A DNA stretch of 64,000 bases from the NCBI GenBank assembly GCA_946480465.1, contig CAMLJY010000008.1:62001-126000 (forward strand), given 5' to 3'. The notes beneath the pieces were generated by a model that saw only the letters and a list, made by a program, of their open reading frames with translations, did not search any database and was not told where the DNA came from. The stretch's first letter is position 1; each line of letters opens with the position of its first letter. This DNA is from an uncultured Burkholderiales bacterium. Its GTDB lineage: Bacteria; Pseudomonadota; Gammaproteobacteria; Burkholderiales; Burkholderiaceae. Of the stretch, positions 34,529 through 46,500 are shown piece after piece. The translations under genes were made by a program, and so were the position numbers.

Positions 34529-37500
34529 CTACGGCGCGCCAACCAGGGGCTCGACCCGCCGGTCCGCGGGCGCCGCGAAGGTCTCGTAGAACAGCGCATC
34601 GAAGGGGTCGGGCGCACGGGCGGCGGCCGGGGGCTGCGCGGTGGCGGCGGCCGCGGCCGGGAGATGCGCCAAGGCGCCGGCGGGTGCCGGCGGATTCGGC
34701 ACGGCGCCGGCCGGTGCCGGACGAATCGACACGGCGCCGGCGGGTGCCGGACGAATCGACACGGCGCCGGCGGGTGCCGTCGCGTGCCACCACAGGCGCT
34801 GCTCCTGGAAGGGATAGCCGGGGATGGCGGCGCGGCGACGGGCCGACGGATCGGCACCGAAGGCGGCGTCGATCGGCGTGCCGTCCAGCCAGGTGCGCGC
34901 CAGCGCCACCAGCGCCATGGGGGATTGCAGGTCCGCCGCGTCGCTCACGGCCGCCGCGGGTGCCCTGGGCTTGCCGGCCACCTCGGCGACGGCCGCGAAG
35001 GCCACCGGCGTGTCGACGGGCCGGGCCGCCAGCGCGTGCGCGCCCGGGGCCAGCAGCCGCGCCAGCGCGGCGGTGCTGTCGACGACGAAGGCCGCGCGGT
35101 GCGGCATCGCGTCGCGTCCGACACGGGCGGCGTGCGCCAGGTCGGCCAGGCAGGCGCCCTCCCCGTCAGCGGACGTCAACATCGTGTGCCAGCGCCTGAA
35201 TGACGCGTCCAGCGCCTCGCGGCTGCGCGCCGACAGCAGCACCAGCTGGTGCCCGCCCGCGGGCGGCTGCGGCCGCCGGGCGGTGGGCAGGTGCTCTTCC
35301 AGCAGCACGTGGGCATTGACCCCGCCGATGCCGATCGAATGCAGGCCCATGCGCCGCGGCAGCACCGCGCCTTCGGCCGACGGCAGCGCGTCCCAGGCCT
35401 GCACCTCGGTGGGGAAATGGAACGGCGAGCCGGCCAGCAGGATGGACGGGTGCAGCCTTGACCACGTGGCGATCGGCGCGATGGTGCGCGCGCGCAGCGA
35501 GAGCAGCGCCTTGACCAGCGAAGCCATGCCCGACGCGCCCTCGAGGTGGCCGATGTTGGCCTTCACCGTGCTCACCGCGCAGCGGTGGCTGCGGTACTGC
35601 TCGGCGCTCATCGCCTCCTTGAAGTGCTGCTTGAAAGCCGCCAGCTCGGACGCGTCGCTGAAGCTGTTGGCGGTGCCGTGTGCCTCGATGTAGTTGACCG
35701 CCTCGGGCCCGAAGCCGGCGTTGCGGTAGGCCTCGCGGATGGCCTGGCGCTGGCCTTCCACGCTGGGCGCGACCTGCGACAGCCCGCCCCGTCCGTTGTG
35801 CGTGACGCCGATGCCGACGATCACCGCATGCACGGTGTCGCCGTCGCGCTCGGCCTGGTCCAGGCGCTTCAGCAGCACGCAGCCCACGCCCTCGCCGCGC
35901 ACGTAGCCCTCCGCCTGCGCATCGAAGGGGAACATCCGCGGCGTGCGCGTCAGGATCTCGCCGGCGTCGCGGTCGGCGAAGCCGGCCGGGTCCAGCAGGA
36001 TCTTGGCGCCGCCGACCAGCGCGGTCTCGCACTCGCCGCTGGCGATGGCCTGCGCCGCGCGGCGCAGCGCGACGAAGGTGCTGGCGCAGGCGGTGTCGAT
36101 GGCCTCGCTGGGGCCCTTGAAGTCGCAGTGGTACGAGATGCGGTTGGCGATCATCCCGGTGCTGGTCAGGATCGGCGGATCGATCGCGGCACCCGGCGGC
36201 AGCCCCTGCTGGCGCGGCAGCGTGGCGTAGTCCACCGCGTCCAGCGCCACGAACAGGCCGACCTTGCCGCGCGTGAGCCGCTGCATCGACAGGCCCGCCT
36301 GTTCGACGCAGCGCCAGATGCTGCGCATCAGCAACCGTTCCTGCGGGTCCATGGCACGCGCTTCACCGTCGGCGATGCCCCAGAAGCCAGCGTCGAAGCG
36401 GTCGATACCTTCCAGCAGCGCGGCGTGGCGCATGGCCGGGTAGCCGGCGTCGCTGCCGCGGGCCACGCCGCGTTCCTGCCATTGCGCAGGCGCCACCGCG
36501 CCGGTCGACACGGTCTTGCCCAGCAGTTGTTGCCAGTAGCTCGGCGCGTCTGGGGCGCCGGGCAGCTGGGCATCGAAGCCGATGATCGCGATGCGGGGCG
36601 GCGTCGGCGCGGCCGGCTGCGCCACCGGCATGGCGGCGGCCCGGTCGCCCACCGGGGCGGACACGGCGGGCGCATCGGCCATCCCGGCGGCGCCGGCCGG
36701 GCTGCGGCTGCCCGCCTCCTCGGGGGGCGCGGGCCGGTCCTCGGCAGCGGCCGGCTCGTCCGCGGCCAGCGAGCCCAGGTGCTCGATCAGCTTGGCGGCC
36801 GTGTTCAGTTCCAGGAACACCGCGCCGGTGAACTCCAGGCCCAGGCGCTGGTTGATCGCATTGGCGATCTTGGTGGCGCCGATGGAGTCCATGCCGTAAT
36901 CCGCAAACTCCACGTCCAGGTCGACCGCCTCGGGCGCCATGCCCAGCGCTTCGGCCAGCGCCGCGCGCACGACGCCTTCCACGGCCTGGGCCGTCCGCGC
37001 GGCACGCGCCGGCGCGCCGGCACGCGCCGCGGCCGCCCGCGTGGCCGCGGCGCGCACGGGTGCGGCCAGCAGCGCGGCCACCTTGCGGCGGTCGCCTTCG
37101 AAGACGCCGAACTGGTGCTCGCCGGACGCCAGTGCCACGGCCAAGGCCCGCACGCCGGCGGCCTCGGACAGCGGCACGATGCCGAAGTTGTCGCGCATGA
37201 ACTGCTCGTAGGCCGGCTGCACCTGCATGCCGCCGTCCTGCCACAGCGGCCAGTCGATGGCCAGGCTGCGGCCGCGGCGCGTGCCCTGCGCCACCTGATC
37301 CGCGCGCCAGCCGGCGAAGGAGCCGAGGAAGGCATTGGCCGCCGCATAGTCGAACTGCCCCGGATTGCCCAGCGCAGCCACCGAGGAGAAGGCGACGAAG
37401 AAGTCCAGCGCCTGCCCGCGGGTGGCCTCGTCGAGGTTGACGATGGCCTGCACCTTGGCCGCCATCACCTCGGCCATCTCGGCCTCGGTCTTGCGCGGGA

Positions 37501-40500
37501 TGAAGTTGTCCGCCAGCACGCCGGCGCTGTGGATGACGCCATGCAGCGCACCGTGCTCGGCGGCCACGTGCTCGACCAGCCGGTGCACGTCCTTCATGCT
37601 GCCGGTGTCGCAGGGCAGGTACTCGGCGTCGACCCCATCGGCCACCAGCGCGGCCAGCAGCGCGCGCCGGCGGGCATCGAGCAGCGACCGCCCGGTCAGC
37701 ACGATGCGCGCCCCGGTGCCGCGGCCGAGGTGGCGGGCGAACATCAGGCCCAGGCCGCCCAGGCCGCCGGTGATCAGGTAGACACCGCGCTCGCGCACCA
37801 GCCCCGCCAGAGGACGCTCATTTCGAGCATCAGCACCAGCGTCCTGGCCGGCGCCTGGAATGGTGTCCAGAAGCACCTGCGCCAGCACCTGCCGCGGCCC
37901 TTCGGGCGGGTAGGCCACTTCGGTGTGGCCGTCCTGCGCCTGCCGCTCGGCCGCCAGGTGCCGCAGCAGCGCCGCGTCGTCGCGCGCGGCGAGCGCGGCG
38001 TCGAGCAGCAGCCGCGTGTCGATGAAGGGCAGCTCACGCGCGATGGTGCGCAGCGCGCCCATCAGGCCGCGGTGGGGATGGTCGCTGCCACGGTGCGGCG
38101 CAACCACCAGCAGGCGCTCCGGCGCGCCGCGGCGGATGCGGTCGGGCTCCTGGCAGTGGCGCAGCAGGCGCCGCGCATGCTCCAGCAGGTCGGCCGCCAC
38201 GTCGCCGCTGACGGGCCAGGCGGCGGCATGGTCGGCCAGCCGCTCGCGCACGAGGCGCGCCGCCAGCGCCTCGTCGCCGCCGATCAGGAAGACGGTGGTG
38301 TGAACGGTGCGGCCGTCGGAGGGCGCGGTCGCCGTGTCGAGCGGCAGGGCCTTCCAGCGCGGGCAGAAATAGATCGGCTCGCGCGGGTTCGGTGCGGCCG
38401 GCACCGTGGCCGGAGGTGATTCGGCCGTCGCCGCGGCGGCCACCGCCACGGCGGCCTGGGCAGCGGCCGGGGCAGCGGCCTGTGCAGCGGCTTGTGCGGC
38501 GGGTTGGGCCGCGGCCGTGCTGCCGGCCGATGCCGCGCCCTCCCGCTGCGGCGCTGCGGACGGCCCGGGGCTCGGGGTCATCGGCGGCACCGGCGGCTGG
38601 TCCAGCCAGTGGCGGTCCTTCGCGAACGGGTAGGTCGGCAGTCTCACGCGGCGCTGCGGCCGGCCGGGAAACGCCGCCTGGTGCAGCGCGTCCCAGTCGA
38701 TCGTGGCGCCGGCGGCCCAGGCTTCGGCCAGCGGCGCGGCCGCGGCTTCCGCGGTCCAGCGCCGCAGCGCCGCGTCGGCCTCGGCCGACAGCGTGGCCTT
38801 CTTGCCCGGGGCCAGGCTGCCGCGCCACCAGGCCGGACCCGACGTGGCCTGGCCGGCCTGCCCGGCATCCAGGAAGGACTGCAGCGCCGCCGCCAGTTCC
38901 TGGGCGTCGGAGGCCACCAGCGCCAGGCGCTCGTTCATCGGCTCGCGGCCGCGCTGCAGCGTGCCGGCGATGTCGGCCAAGGGCGGCAGCGGCGTGCCGG
39001 CGCGCGCGGGGTCGCGCAGGTGGTCGAGCAAATGGTCGAGCAGGCGCCGGGCGTAAGCGGCCAGGCGATCGGGCTTCTTCGCCGACAGCGGCACGACGAG
39101 CGCACGGCGCGGCGCATCGTCCGGCAGCGGTGCCGCGGCCGGGCGCTCCTCCAGGATGACGTGCGCATTGGAGCCGGAAGCGCCGAAGGAGCTCAGCGCG
39201 GCACGGCGCGGATAACGCACATCCTGACCGTCCTTGCGCAGCACCGGCTGCGGCCAGGGCGCGTTCGACTGCTGCACGTAGAACGGCGAGCTGGCGAAGT
39301 CGAGGTGCGGGTTCAGCTGGCGCGAATGAAGCGACGGCACCAGCGCCCGGTGGTGCAGCTGCAGCGCCACCTTGGTCAGCCCGCTGATGCCGGCGGCCGA
39401 CTCAGCGTGGCCGATGTTCGACTTGACCGAGCCGATCGCGCAGTACTGCCTGTCCTGGGTGTGCTGCCCGAAGGCGCGCACCAGGCCCTGGATCTCGATC
39501 GGGTCGCCCAGCGAGGTGCCGGTGCCGTGCGCCTCCACGTAGCTGATGGAGCGCGCGTCGATCCCTGTCTTGTCCAGGCACTGCTCGATCATGTCCGCCT
39601 GCGCGACCGGGCTGGGCACGGTCAGCCCGCTGACGGCGCCGACGTGGTTGGTGGTGCTGCCCTTGATGACCGCGTAGATGTGGTCGCCGTCGCGCTGCGC
39701 GGCGGCCAGCGGCTTCAGCAGCACGGCGCCGATGCCCTCGCCGGACACGTAGCCATCGCCGCCGTCGCCGAAGCTGCGGCAGCGGCCGTCGCTGGCGTGC
39801 ATGTCCATCAGCCCGTAGGTCAGGTACTTGACCGGGTGGATCGACAGGTTCACGCCGCCGGCCAGCGCCACCTCGCACTCGCCGCTGCGGATGCTTTCCA
39901 GCGCCAGGTGCACGGCGATCAGCGACGACGAGCAGACGGTGTCGATGGCCATGCTCGGGCCGTGGAAGTTGCAGAAGTACGAGACGCGGTTGGCGATCTG
40001 CGCGTAGTTCAGCGACACCGGCATCGGCTTGCCGCCGGCCATGGCCTCGGCGGTGAGGATGGCGTAGTCGTTGTGCATGACGCCGACGTAGACGCCGACG
40101 TCGCGCCGCTGGTTGCGGCCGCGCGGCGTGGCCAGCGTCTTCGGCGTGTAGCCCGCGTCCTCGATGGCTTCCCAGCACACCTCCAGGAACTGGCGCTGCT
40201 GCGGATCGAGCAGCTTGGCCTCATACGGCGAGATGCGGAAGAACTGCGCGTCGAAACTTTCGGGATCGGCGATGAAGCCGCCCCAGCGCGACATCGCCTT
40301 GCCCGACGGCGAACGCACGTCGCGCAGCCTGTCGGCCGGCCAGCGCGAGGCCGGCACCTCGGTCACGCAGTCCTTGCCGTCCTGCAGGTTGCGCCAGAAC
40401 TCGTCCAGCGTGGCGGCGCCGGGGTAGCGGCCGGACATGCCGATGATGGCGATGTCGCCGCTGTCGGCGCGGGCGGCCGCACGCGGCTGGCCGCTCAGTT

Positions 40501-43500
40501 CTGGCGTTGGCACAGGGGTGGCCGGGGCCGGGGCCGGGCCCGTTGGCGTTGGCGTTGGCGTTGGCGTCGGCGTCGGCGTCGGCGTCGGCATCGGCGCGGT
40601 GGGCTGCGCCTGCGCCTTTGCGGCCGGCGCGGCAGCCGCCTGCCAGCGCGCCGGGTAGGTCTGCATCAGGTAGGCGCCCAGCTCGGCGATGTTGGTGTAC
40701 TCGAACAGCAGGGTCGGCGACAGCGACGCGCCGACCTGCGCTTCCAGCGCGCCCACCAGCTCCAGCAGCCGCGCCGAGTCCAGGCCCAGCTCGTAGTAGC
40801 CCAGGCTGGTGTCGATCTGCTCGGCCGGGGTGCCGATGCGCTGCGCGATCAGGCCGGCCAGGAAGGCCTCGGCCGGCGACAGGCCGCCGTCGGCCGCCAC
40901 GGCGGCAGGCTCCGCGGCGGCGGACACCGGGGCGGCCGTCGCGGACGCGCTGGGCGCCGGCGCCGCGGCGGCGCGGCCGTTGATGGCGCTGGCGTCGCGC
41001 ACCAGCTTGCAGGCGTAGTTCTGCAGCTCGGCCACCTGCTGCCCGCTGTGGGCGTCGTAGAACTCGAGGTTCATGTACAGCAGCTCGTTGCGGCGCCGCA
41101 CCGACGCCGCCGGGATGCGCGTGATGCAGCGTTCGCGCAGCGGCGCGCTGGCGCGGAAGGATTCATAGAACAGCGGCAGGATCAGGCGCGATTCACCTTC
41201 GAAGAAGGCGGCGAACAGGCGCTGCGCGCCGACGCTGCTGCCGTCGATCAGCGTGGGGTGGAACAGGTAGGCGCCGGCGCCGGGCAGCGCGACCGCGCCA
41301 AGCGCGATCTCGATGCAGGTGGCGTCGTCGGCCTCGTGCACCCGGCCCTCGGCCTTGATCAGCCCGGCGTGCGACAGGCTCTGCCGCCGGCATTCGGCGT
41401 ACAGGTCTTCCAGATCCAGCGTGCGCCGGGCCTGCTGCCGCAGCGCCGCGATGTCGACGCGGGCGCTGAACACCGCGGGCTCGGCACGGCGCATCTCGGC
41501 CACCGCCAGGCGCCGCGGTTCGGACGGGCCGCCCTCGCGCTGGTCGCGCCCCAGCAGCTCCACCTGCCAGCTGCCGGCCGTGCCTTCGGTACAGCGCAGG
41601 TCCAGCAGCAGCGCGCGGGCGGCGTCGACCGTCAGCGGCTGGTAGATCGACAGGTTGCGCAGTTCCAGCTGCGCCGGCTCCAGCCCCAGGCGCTGGAAGT
41701 GCTGGTACAGCACGTCGATGTAGGCCAGCCCCGGCAGCAGCTGCTGGCCGTAGGCCTGGTGGTCGCGCAGCACCGGGTGCTCCGCGGTGAACAGGTACGG
41801 CCCGGCCGCGGACGGCGGGGTGGCCGGCCAGGCGCTGGGCTGGGTCAGCGCCCACGCCGGTGCCGCGACCGCGGTCGCGGCGGCGGACATCGACTCGAGC
41901 GTCCCGGTGGGCACGGGCACCGCACCGATGCGCCGGCGCTGCAGCGGAGGCAAGGCCAGCGGGCGGCGCCGCGGTTCGTGGCCGGCCGCGGCGGGCGCCG
42001 TGGCCAGGATCACGTGCACGTTGGTGCCGCCATCGGCAAAGCAGTTGACCGCCGCCAGCGCAGGCCCGTCGCCCCAGGGCTGGGCCGTGCGGCTGAAGCG
42101 GAAGGACGAGGCGCCGATGTCGAAATGCTGCATCGGCTCCTGGCCGGACAGGAAGGGCACGCTGCTGCGGCGCGACAGCATGGACACCACCTGGATGAAC
42201 GCCGCCATGCCCTTGGCCGCCAGCGAGTGGCCGACGTTGGGCTCGGTCGAACCGAGTTCGCAGGGCGTGCCCAGGCCGTCACCGGACGCGTCAGTTGGAC
42301 GGTAGACCGCCTGCACCGCCTTCAGCTCCAACAGGTCGGTCACCTCGCTGCCGGAGCCGTTGGCGTGGATGTAGCGCACGTCCTGCGGCGCGATGCCGCT
42401 GTCGCGCAGCGCGCGCTGCATCACCGCCTTCTGCGCCTGCAGGTTGGGCGTGGCGGGGCCGGCGGTGCGGCCGTCGTTGTTGACCGCGAGGCCCTTGATC
42501 ACCGCGTGGACGCGGTCGCCGTCCCGCTGTGCCTGCGCCAGCGTCTTCAGCAGCACCAGGCCCACGCCCTCGCCCAGCACCACGCCGCCGGCACGGCGGT
42601 CGAAGAGGTGGAAGGCGCCGGTGCGGCCGAGGATGTTGCGGCGCTCGAACAGGCGGTGCACCTCGTCGGAGCGCAGCAGGCTGATGCCGCCGACCAGCGC
42701 GGCGCCGACGTCGCCGGCACGCAGCGCCTGCACCGCCATCTGCATCGCCACCAGCGCGGACGAGCAGGCGGTGTCCACCACCAGGCTGGGCCCGCGCAGG
42801 TCGAAGCACTGCGACAGGTTGGCCGCCAGGTAGTTCTGGCCCACCGCGACGATGGGGTTGCGCGCCCCGTCCAGCACGCCGTCGGCCGGCCGGTGGGCGC
42901 TGCGCGCGCCGATGAAGACGCCGGTCTCGCTGCCCTTCATCTCGCGCGCCTCGTAGCCGGCGTGGTGGAAGACGCTGAGCGCCTCCTCCAGCAGCATCAG
43001 CGCCTGCGGGTCCATGGCCTCGGCGTCCGCGTCGGGGATCAGGAAATGGGCGGGATCGAAGTGCGACACGTCGTCCAGCAAGCCGGCGTGGTACGGCGTG
43101 GCCTGGCCCCAGCGCTCGGCCGGCACCGGGCGGATGCCCGACCGGCCCTCGGACAGCAGGCGCCAGAAGGCGTCCAGGTCGGGCGCCCCGGCGAAGCGGC
43201 ACGACAGGCCGACCACGGCGATGTCCGCCGCGGCGGTGTGTCGGTCCATCGGGTGGCTGACGGCCGAAGACGATGGTTGCTGGGGATGCGCGGGTGCGGC
43301 GCCCGCCGCGGGCAGGGCTGGCGCGACGCTCACTTCGGAGGTCATTCCGGCGCTCCCTTCGGAGGTCACTGCGGCGCCCATTCCGGCGGTCTTTCCGGCC
43401 GGCGCTTCGTCCATCACCTGGGCTGGCATCTCGGCCGGCATGTCAGCCGGGGTCTGGGCCGAGGCCGGCTCGGCCGGCCGGTCCGGCGCGCCATCCGTCG

Positions 43501-46500
43501 CCGCGGCTTCCCCGGGCCGCTGCGCCAGCGCGCGGGCCAGCGCTCGAGGCTGCGTGCGGCCCAGCCAGCCCGCGAAGGCGGCCAGCGTCGGATGTTCGTA
43601 GAAGACGGAGGGGTCCAGCGCTTCTGTCTTGCCGGCGCGGTTCAAGGCCTCGTCGACGCGCCGCAGGATCTGCGCCAGCATGATCGAGTCGACGCCGTAG
43701 TCCGGGAAAGGCGTGTCCGGGTCCAGCGAGGCCGGCGCCACCATCAGCTCCTTCGCGAACAGCGACGCCAGCCAGGCGACGGCATCGCCGGTGGCAGGCG
43801 CCGCCGTGATATCCGTCGAGGCCACCGCCGCGGCCGGTGCCGCCACGCGCGCCGGTGTGGCCGGCGCGGCGCGCGCCATCAACCGCCGCGGCTGCCAGCC
43901 GGCCTCGGCCACCAGCGCGGGCAGCACCACCGGGCCCGGCCGCTGCGCGATCACCTGGTCGAGCAGGCGCAGGCCTTCCGCGTCGGTCAGGCTCAACAGA
44001 CCGGTCTGGCGGTAGGCCGCGGTCGTCGCCTCGCCCATGCCGGTGTCCTTCCACGACGGCCACTGGATGCTGACGATGGGCAGTTGCGCGGCGCGCGCCT
44101 GGGCCACGCAGTCCATGCAGGTGTTGGCGGCCACGTAGTCACTCTGCCCTGCGCCCAGCGACGGCACGGCGGCGGACACGGACGAGAACAGCACGACGAA
44201 CTGCAGCGGCTCGTCCTGCAGGCCGGCCAGCAGCGCGTCGAGGCCGCTGACTTTGGGCGCCATCACCTTCTGGAACTCGGCCAGCGGCTTGCGCACGAAG
44301 GCCGGGTTGTTCCAGTCGTTGCTGCCGGCGGCATGCAGCAGGCCGCCGATGCGGCCGAGCCGCCCGGACACCTGCTGCACCGCAGCCCGCACCGCGCCAA
44401 CGTCGTCCAGCGGCAGCGCCAGCGTCTCGACCTGCGCGCCCTGCGCTTCCAGCCGTTGCACCGCTTCCACCTTGCGTGCCAGCGCCCCGCCCGCGGCCAG
44501 CAGCGCCGGCCAGCCGGCGCGCGGCGGCAGCGCGTCGCGCCCGCACAGCACCAGCTTGCGCACCCCGTGCCGGGCGACGAAATGTTCGGCACACAAGAGG
44601 CCGATGCCGCGCGTGCCGCCGGTGATCCACAGCACGCGGTCGGCCGCGAAGCCCAGCGGCGCCGGCTCGGCCAGCGGCGGCTGCGGCTGCAGCTCGGCCA
44701 CATGCCGCCGTCCGGCGCGGAATGCGACCTCGGCCTCGTCGCCGCCATGCGCCCACTCGGCGGCCACTTGCGCCGCGGCCAGGTCGTCGGCCGCGGCCGG
44801 GTCCAGGTCCAGGTGGCGCGAGCGCAGGCGCGGGTATTCGGCCTGCAGCATCCGGAACAGCCCGGCGCGTTCGGCACCGGCCAGGTTGATGGCATCGCCA
44901 GCGGCAACGGCCGCGAGGCCGCGCGTGACGCCCAGCAGCAGCGCCGGTCTGGCCGAAGACTGCAGGCGCGCCACCAGCCGCTGCAGCAGCGGCAGCCAGG
45001 TGGCCCAGCTGGCCGCGGTGGGGCGATCGCGGCCGCAGCCCAGCAGGTCGATGCAGCCGGCGATGGCCGGCGCGGCCTCGGCCACGGAGTCCAGTTCGGC
45101 CAGCAGCGCCTGCACCGCGGCCGCGTCGCCCACGTCGAGCACGCGGCCCTGCGGGAAGCGGTCCTGCAGGCGGCGCGCCAGCGGCAGCGTCGCGGCGTCG
45201 GCCAGCAGCAGCACCGGGTCGGGGATGGCGGCGGAAACGGCCTGCGGCGCAGCGGCGGCGGCGACCCAGGCCTTCTTCAGCAGCACCGGCAGCCGGCCGG
45301 CCGGCGCGGCGCCCGGGGCGGGGCCGGCCACGGGTGGCTTCAGGTCCGGCCAGTGCCGCTCGCGCGCGAAGGGATAGCCGGGCAGGCTGATGCGCCGCGG
45401 CTGCGGGCGGCCGGCGTGCAGCAGGCGCCAGTCGACGTCCGCGCCCTTGACCCACAGCGCCATCACCTTGCCGAGCTGGCCGCGGCCGATCCAGCGGCCC
45501 ACGGTCTCCTGCAGTTCACGCGGGTCGAACAGCGCCAGCGTCTCGTCCTTGCGGGCCACGCGGCCCCACAGCACGTCGGGCGACGATTCACCGGCCAGGA
45601 AGCGCTCCAGGCGTTCGGCCAGCACCGCCAGCGAGCCGGCGCGGATCGCGAGCCGCTCGTCCCAGGCGTCGCGCCCCAGTTGCAGCGTGAAGGCGATGCG
45701 GGGCAGGTCCTGGTCGTTGAAGCGCGGCTCGCTGCCGCCGGCGCTGAGCCGCCGGCCCTCGCGCAGGGCCGCCAGCAGCTGGCTGGCCGCGTCTTTCAGG
45801 CGTTGCTGGTTCTTCGCCGACAGCACGACCACCTGCTCGGCGACGGGCGCCTCGTCAGCGGCCGGCACGGCCGGCGCCACGTATTCCTCGAACACCACGT
45901 GCGCATTGGCGCCGCCGAAGCCGAACGAGCTGACGCCCGCGCGGCGCGGCAGCGCCTGCCCGGCGGCATCGGCGATGGCCGGCCAGGGCCGCGTCTGGTC
46001 CACCACGTAGAACGGCGTGCCCTGCAGCTGGATGTAGGGGTTGAGCTGCTCGCAGTGCAGGCTCCTGGCCAGCGTGCGGTGCTGCAGCTGCAGCAGCACC
46101 TTGATGGCGCCGCCGACGCCCGCCGCCAGTTCCAGGTGGCCCATGTTGCTCTTGGCCGAACCGATGCCGCAGTGCGCTTCGGCCACGCGTTCATCGCCGC
46201 TGGCGCGGTAGAGATCCTTGAAGGCGATCTTCAGGCCGTTGACTTCGACCGGGTCACCCAGTTCGGTGCCGGTGCCGTGCGCCTCGATGTAGCCGATGCT
46301 GCGCGGGTCGAGGCCAGCATCGGTGTAAACGGTTCGCAGCAGCTCGGCCTGGGCCTTCGGGTTCGGCGCGGTCAGCGAATTGGCACGGCCGCCGTGGTTC
46401 TCGCCACTGCCGCGCACCAGGCCGTAGATGGGGTTGCCGTCGCGCTCGGCGTCGGCGAGCTTCTTCAGGAACAGGATGCCCACGCCTTCGCCACGCGCAT

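Noticed and set aside
34671..34780. CRISPR-like array
   Set aside because: The 30-bp units are contiguous, with no spacers, and are translated within PKS B.
34435..34857. N-terminal extension of the ACP-FAD protein to 34857
   Set aside because: The extra 141 residues are Pro/Arg-rich and lie in another frame of PKS B; the ACP starts cleanly at 34434 behind AGGAG.
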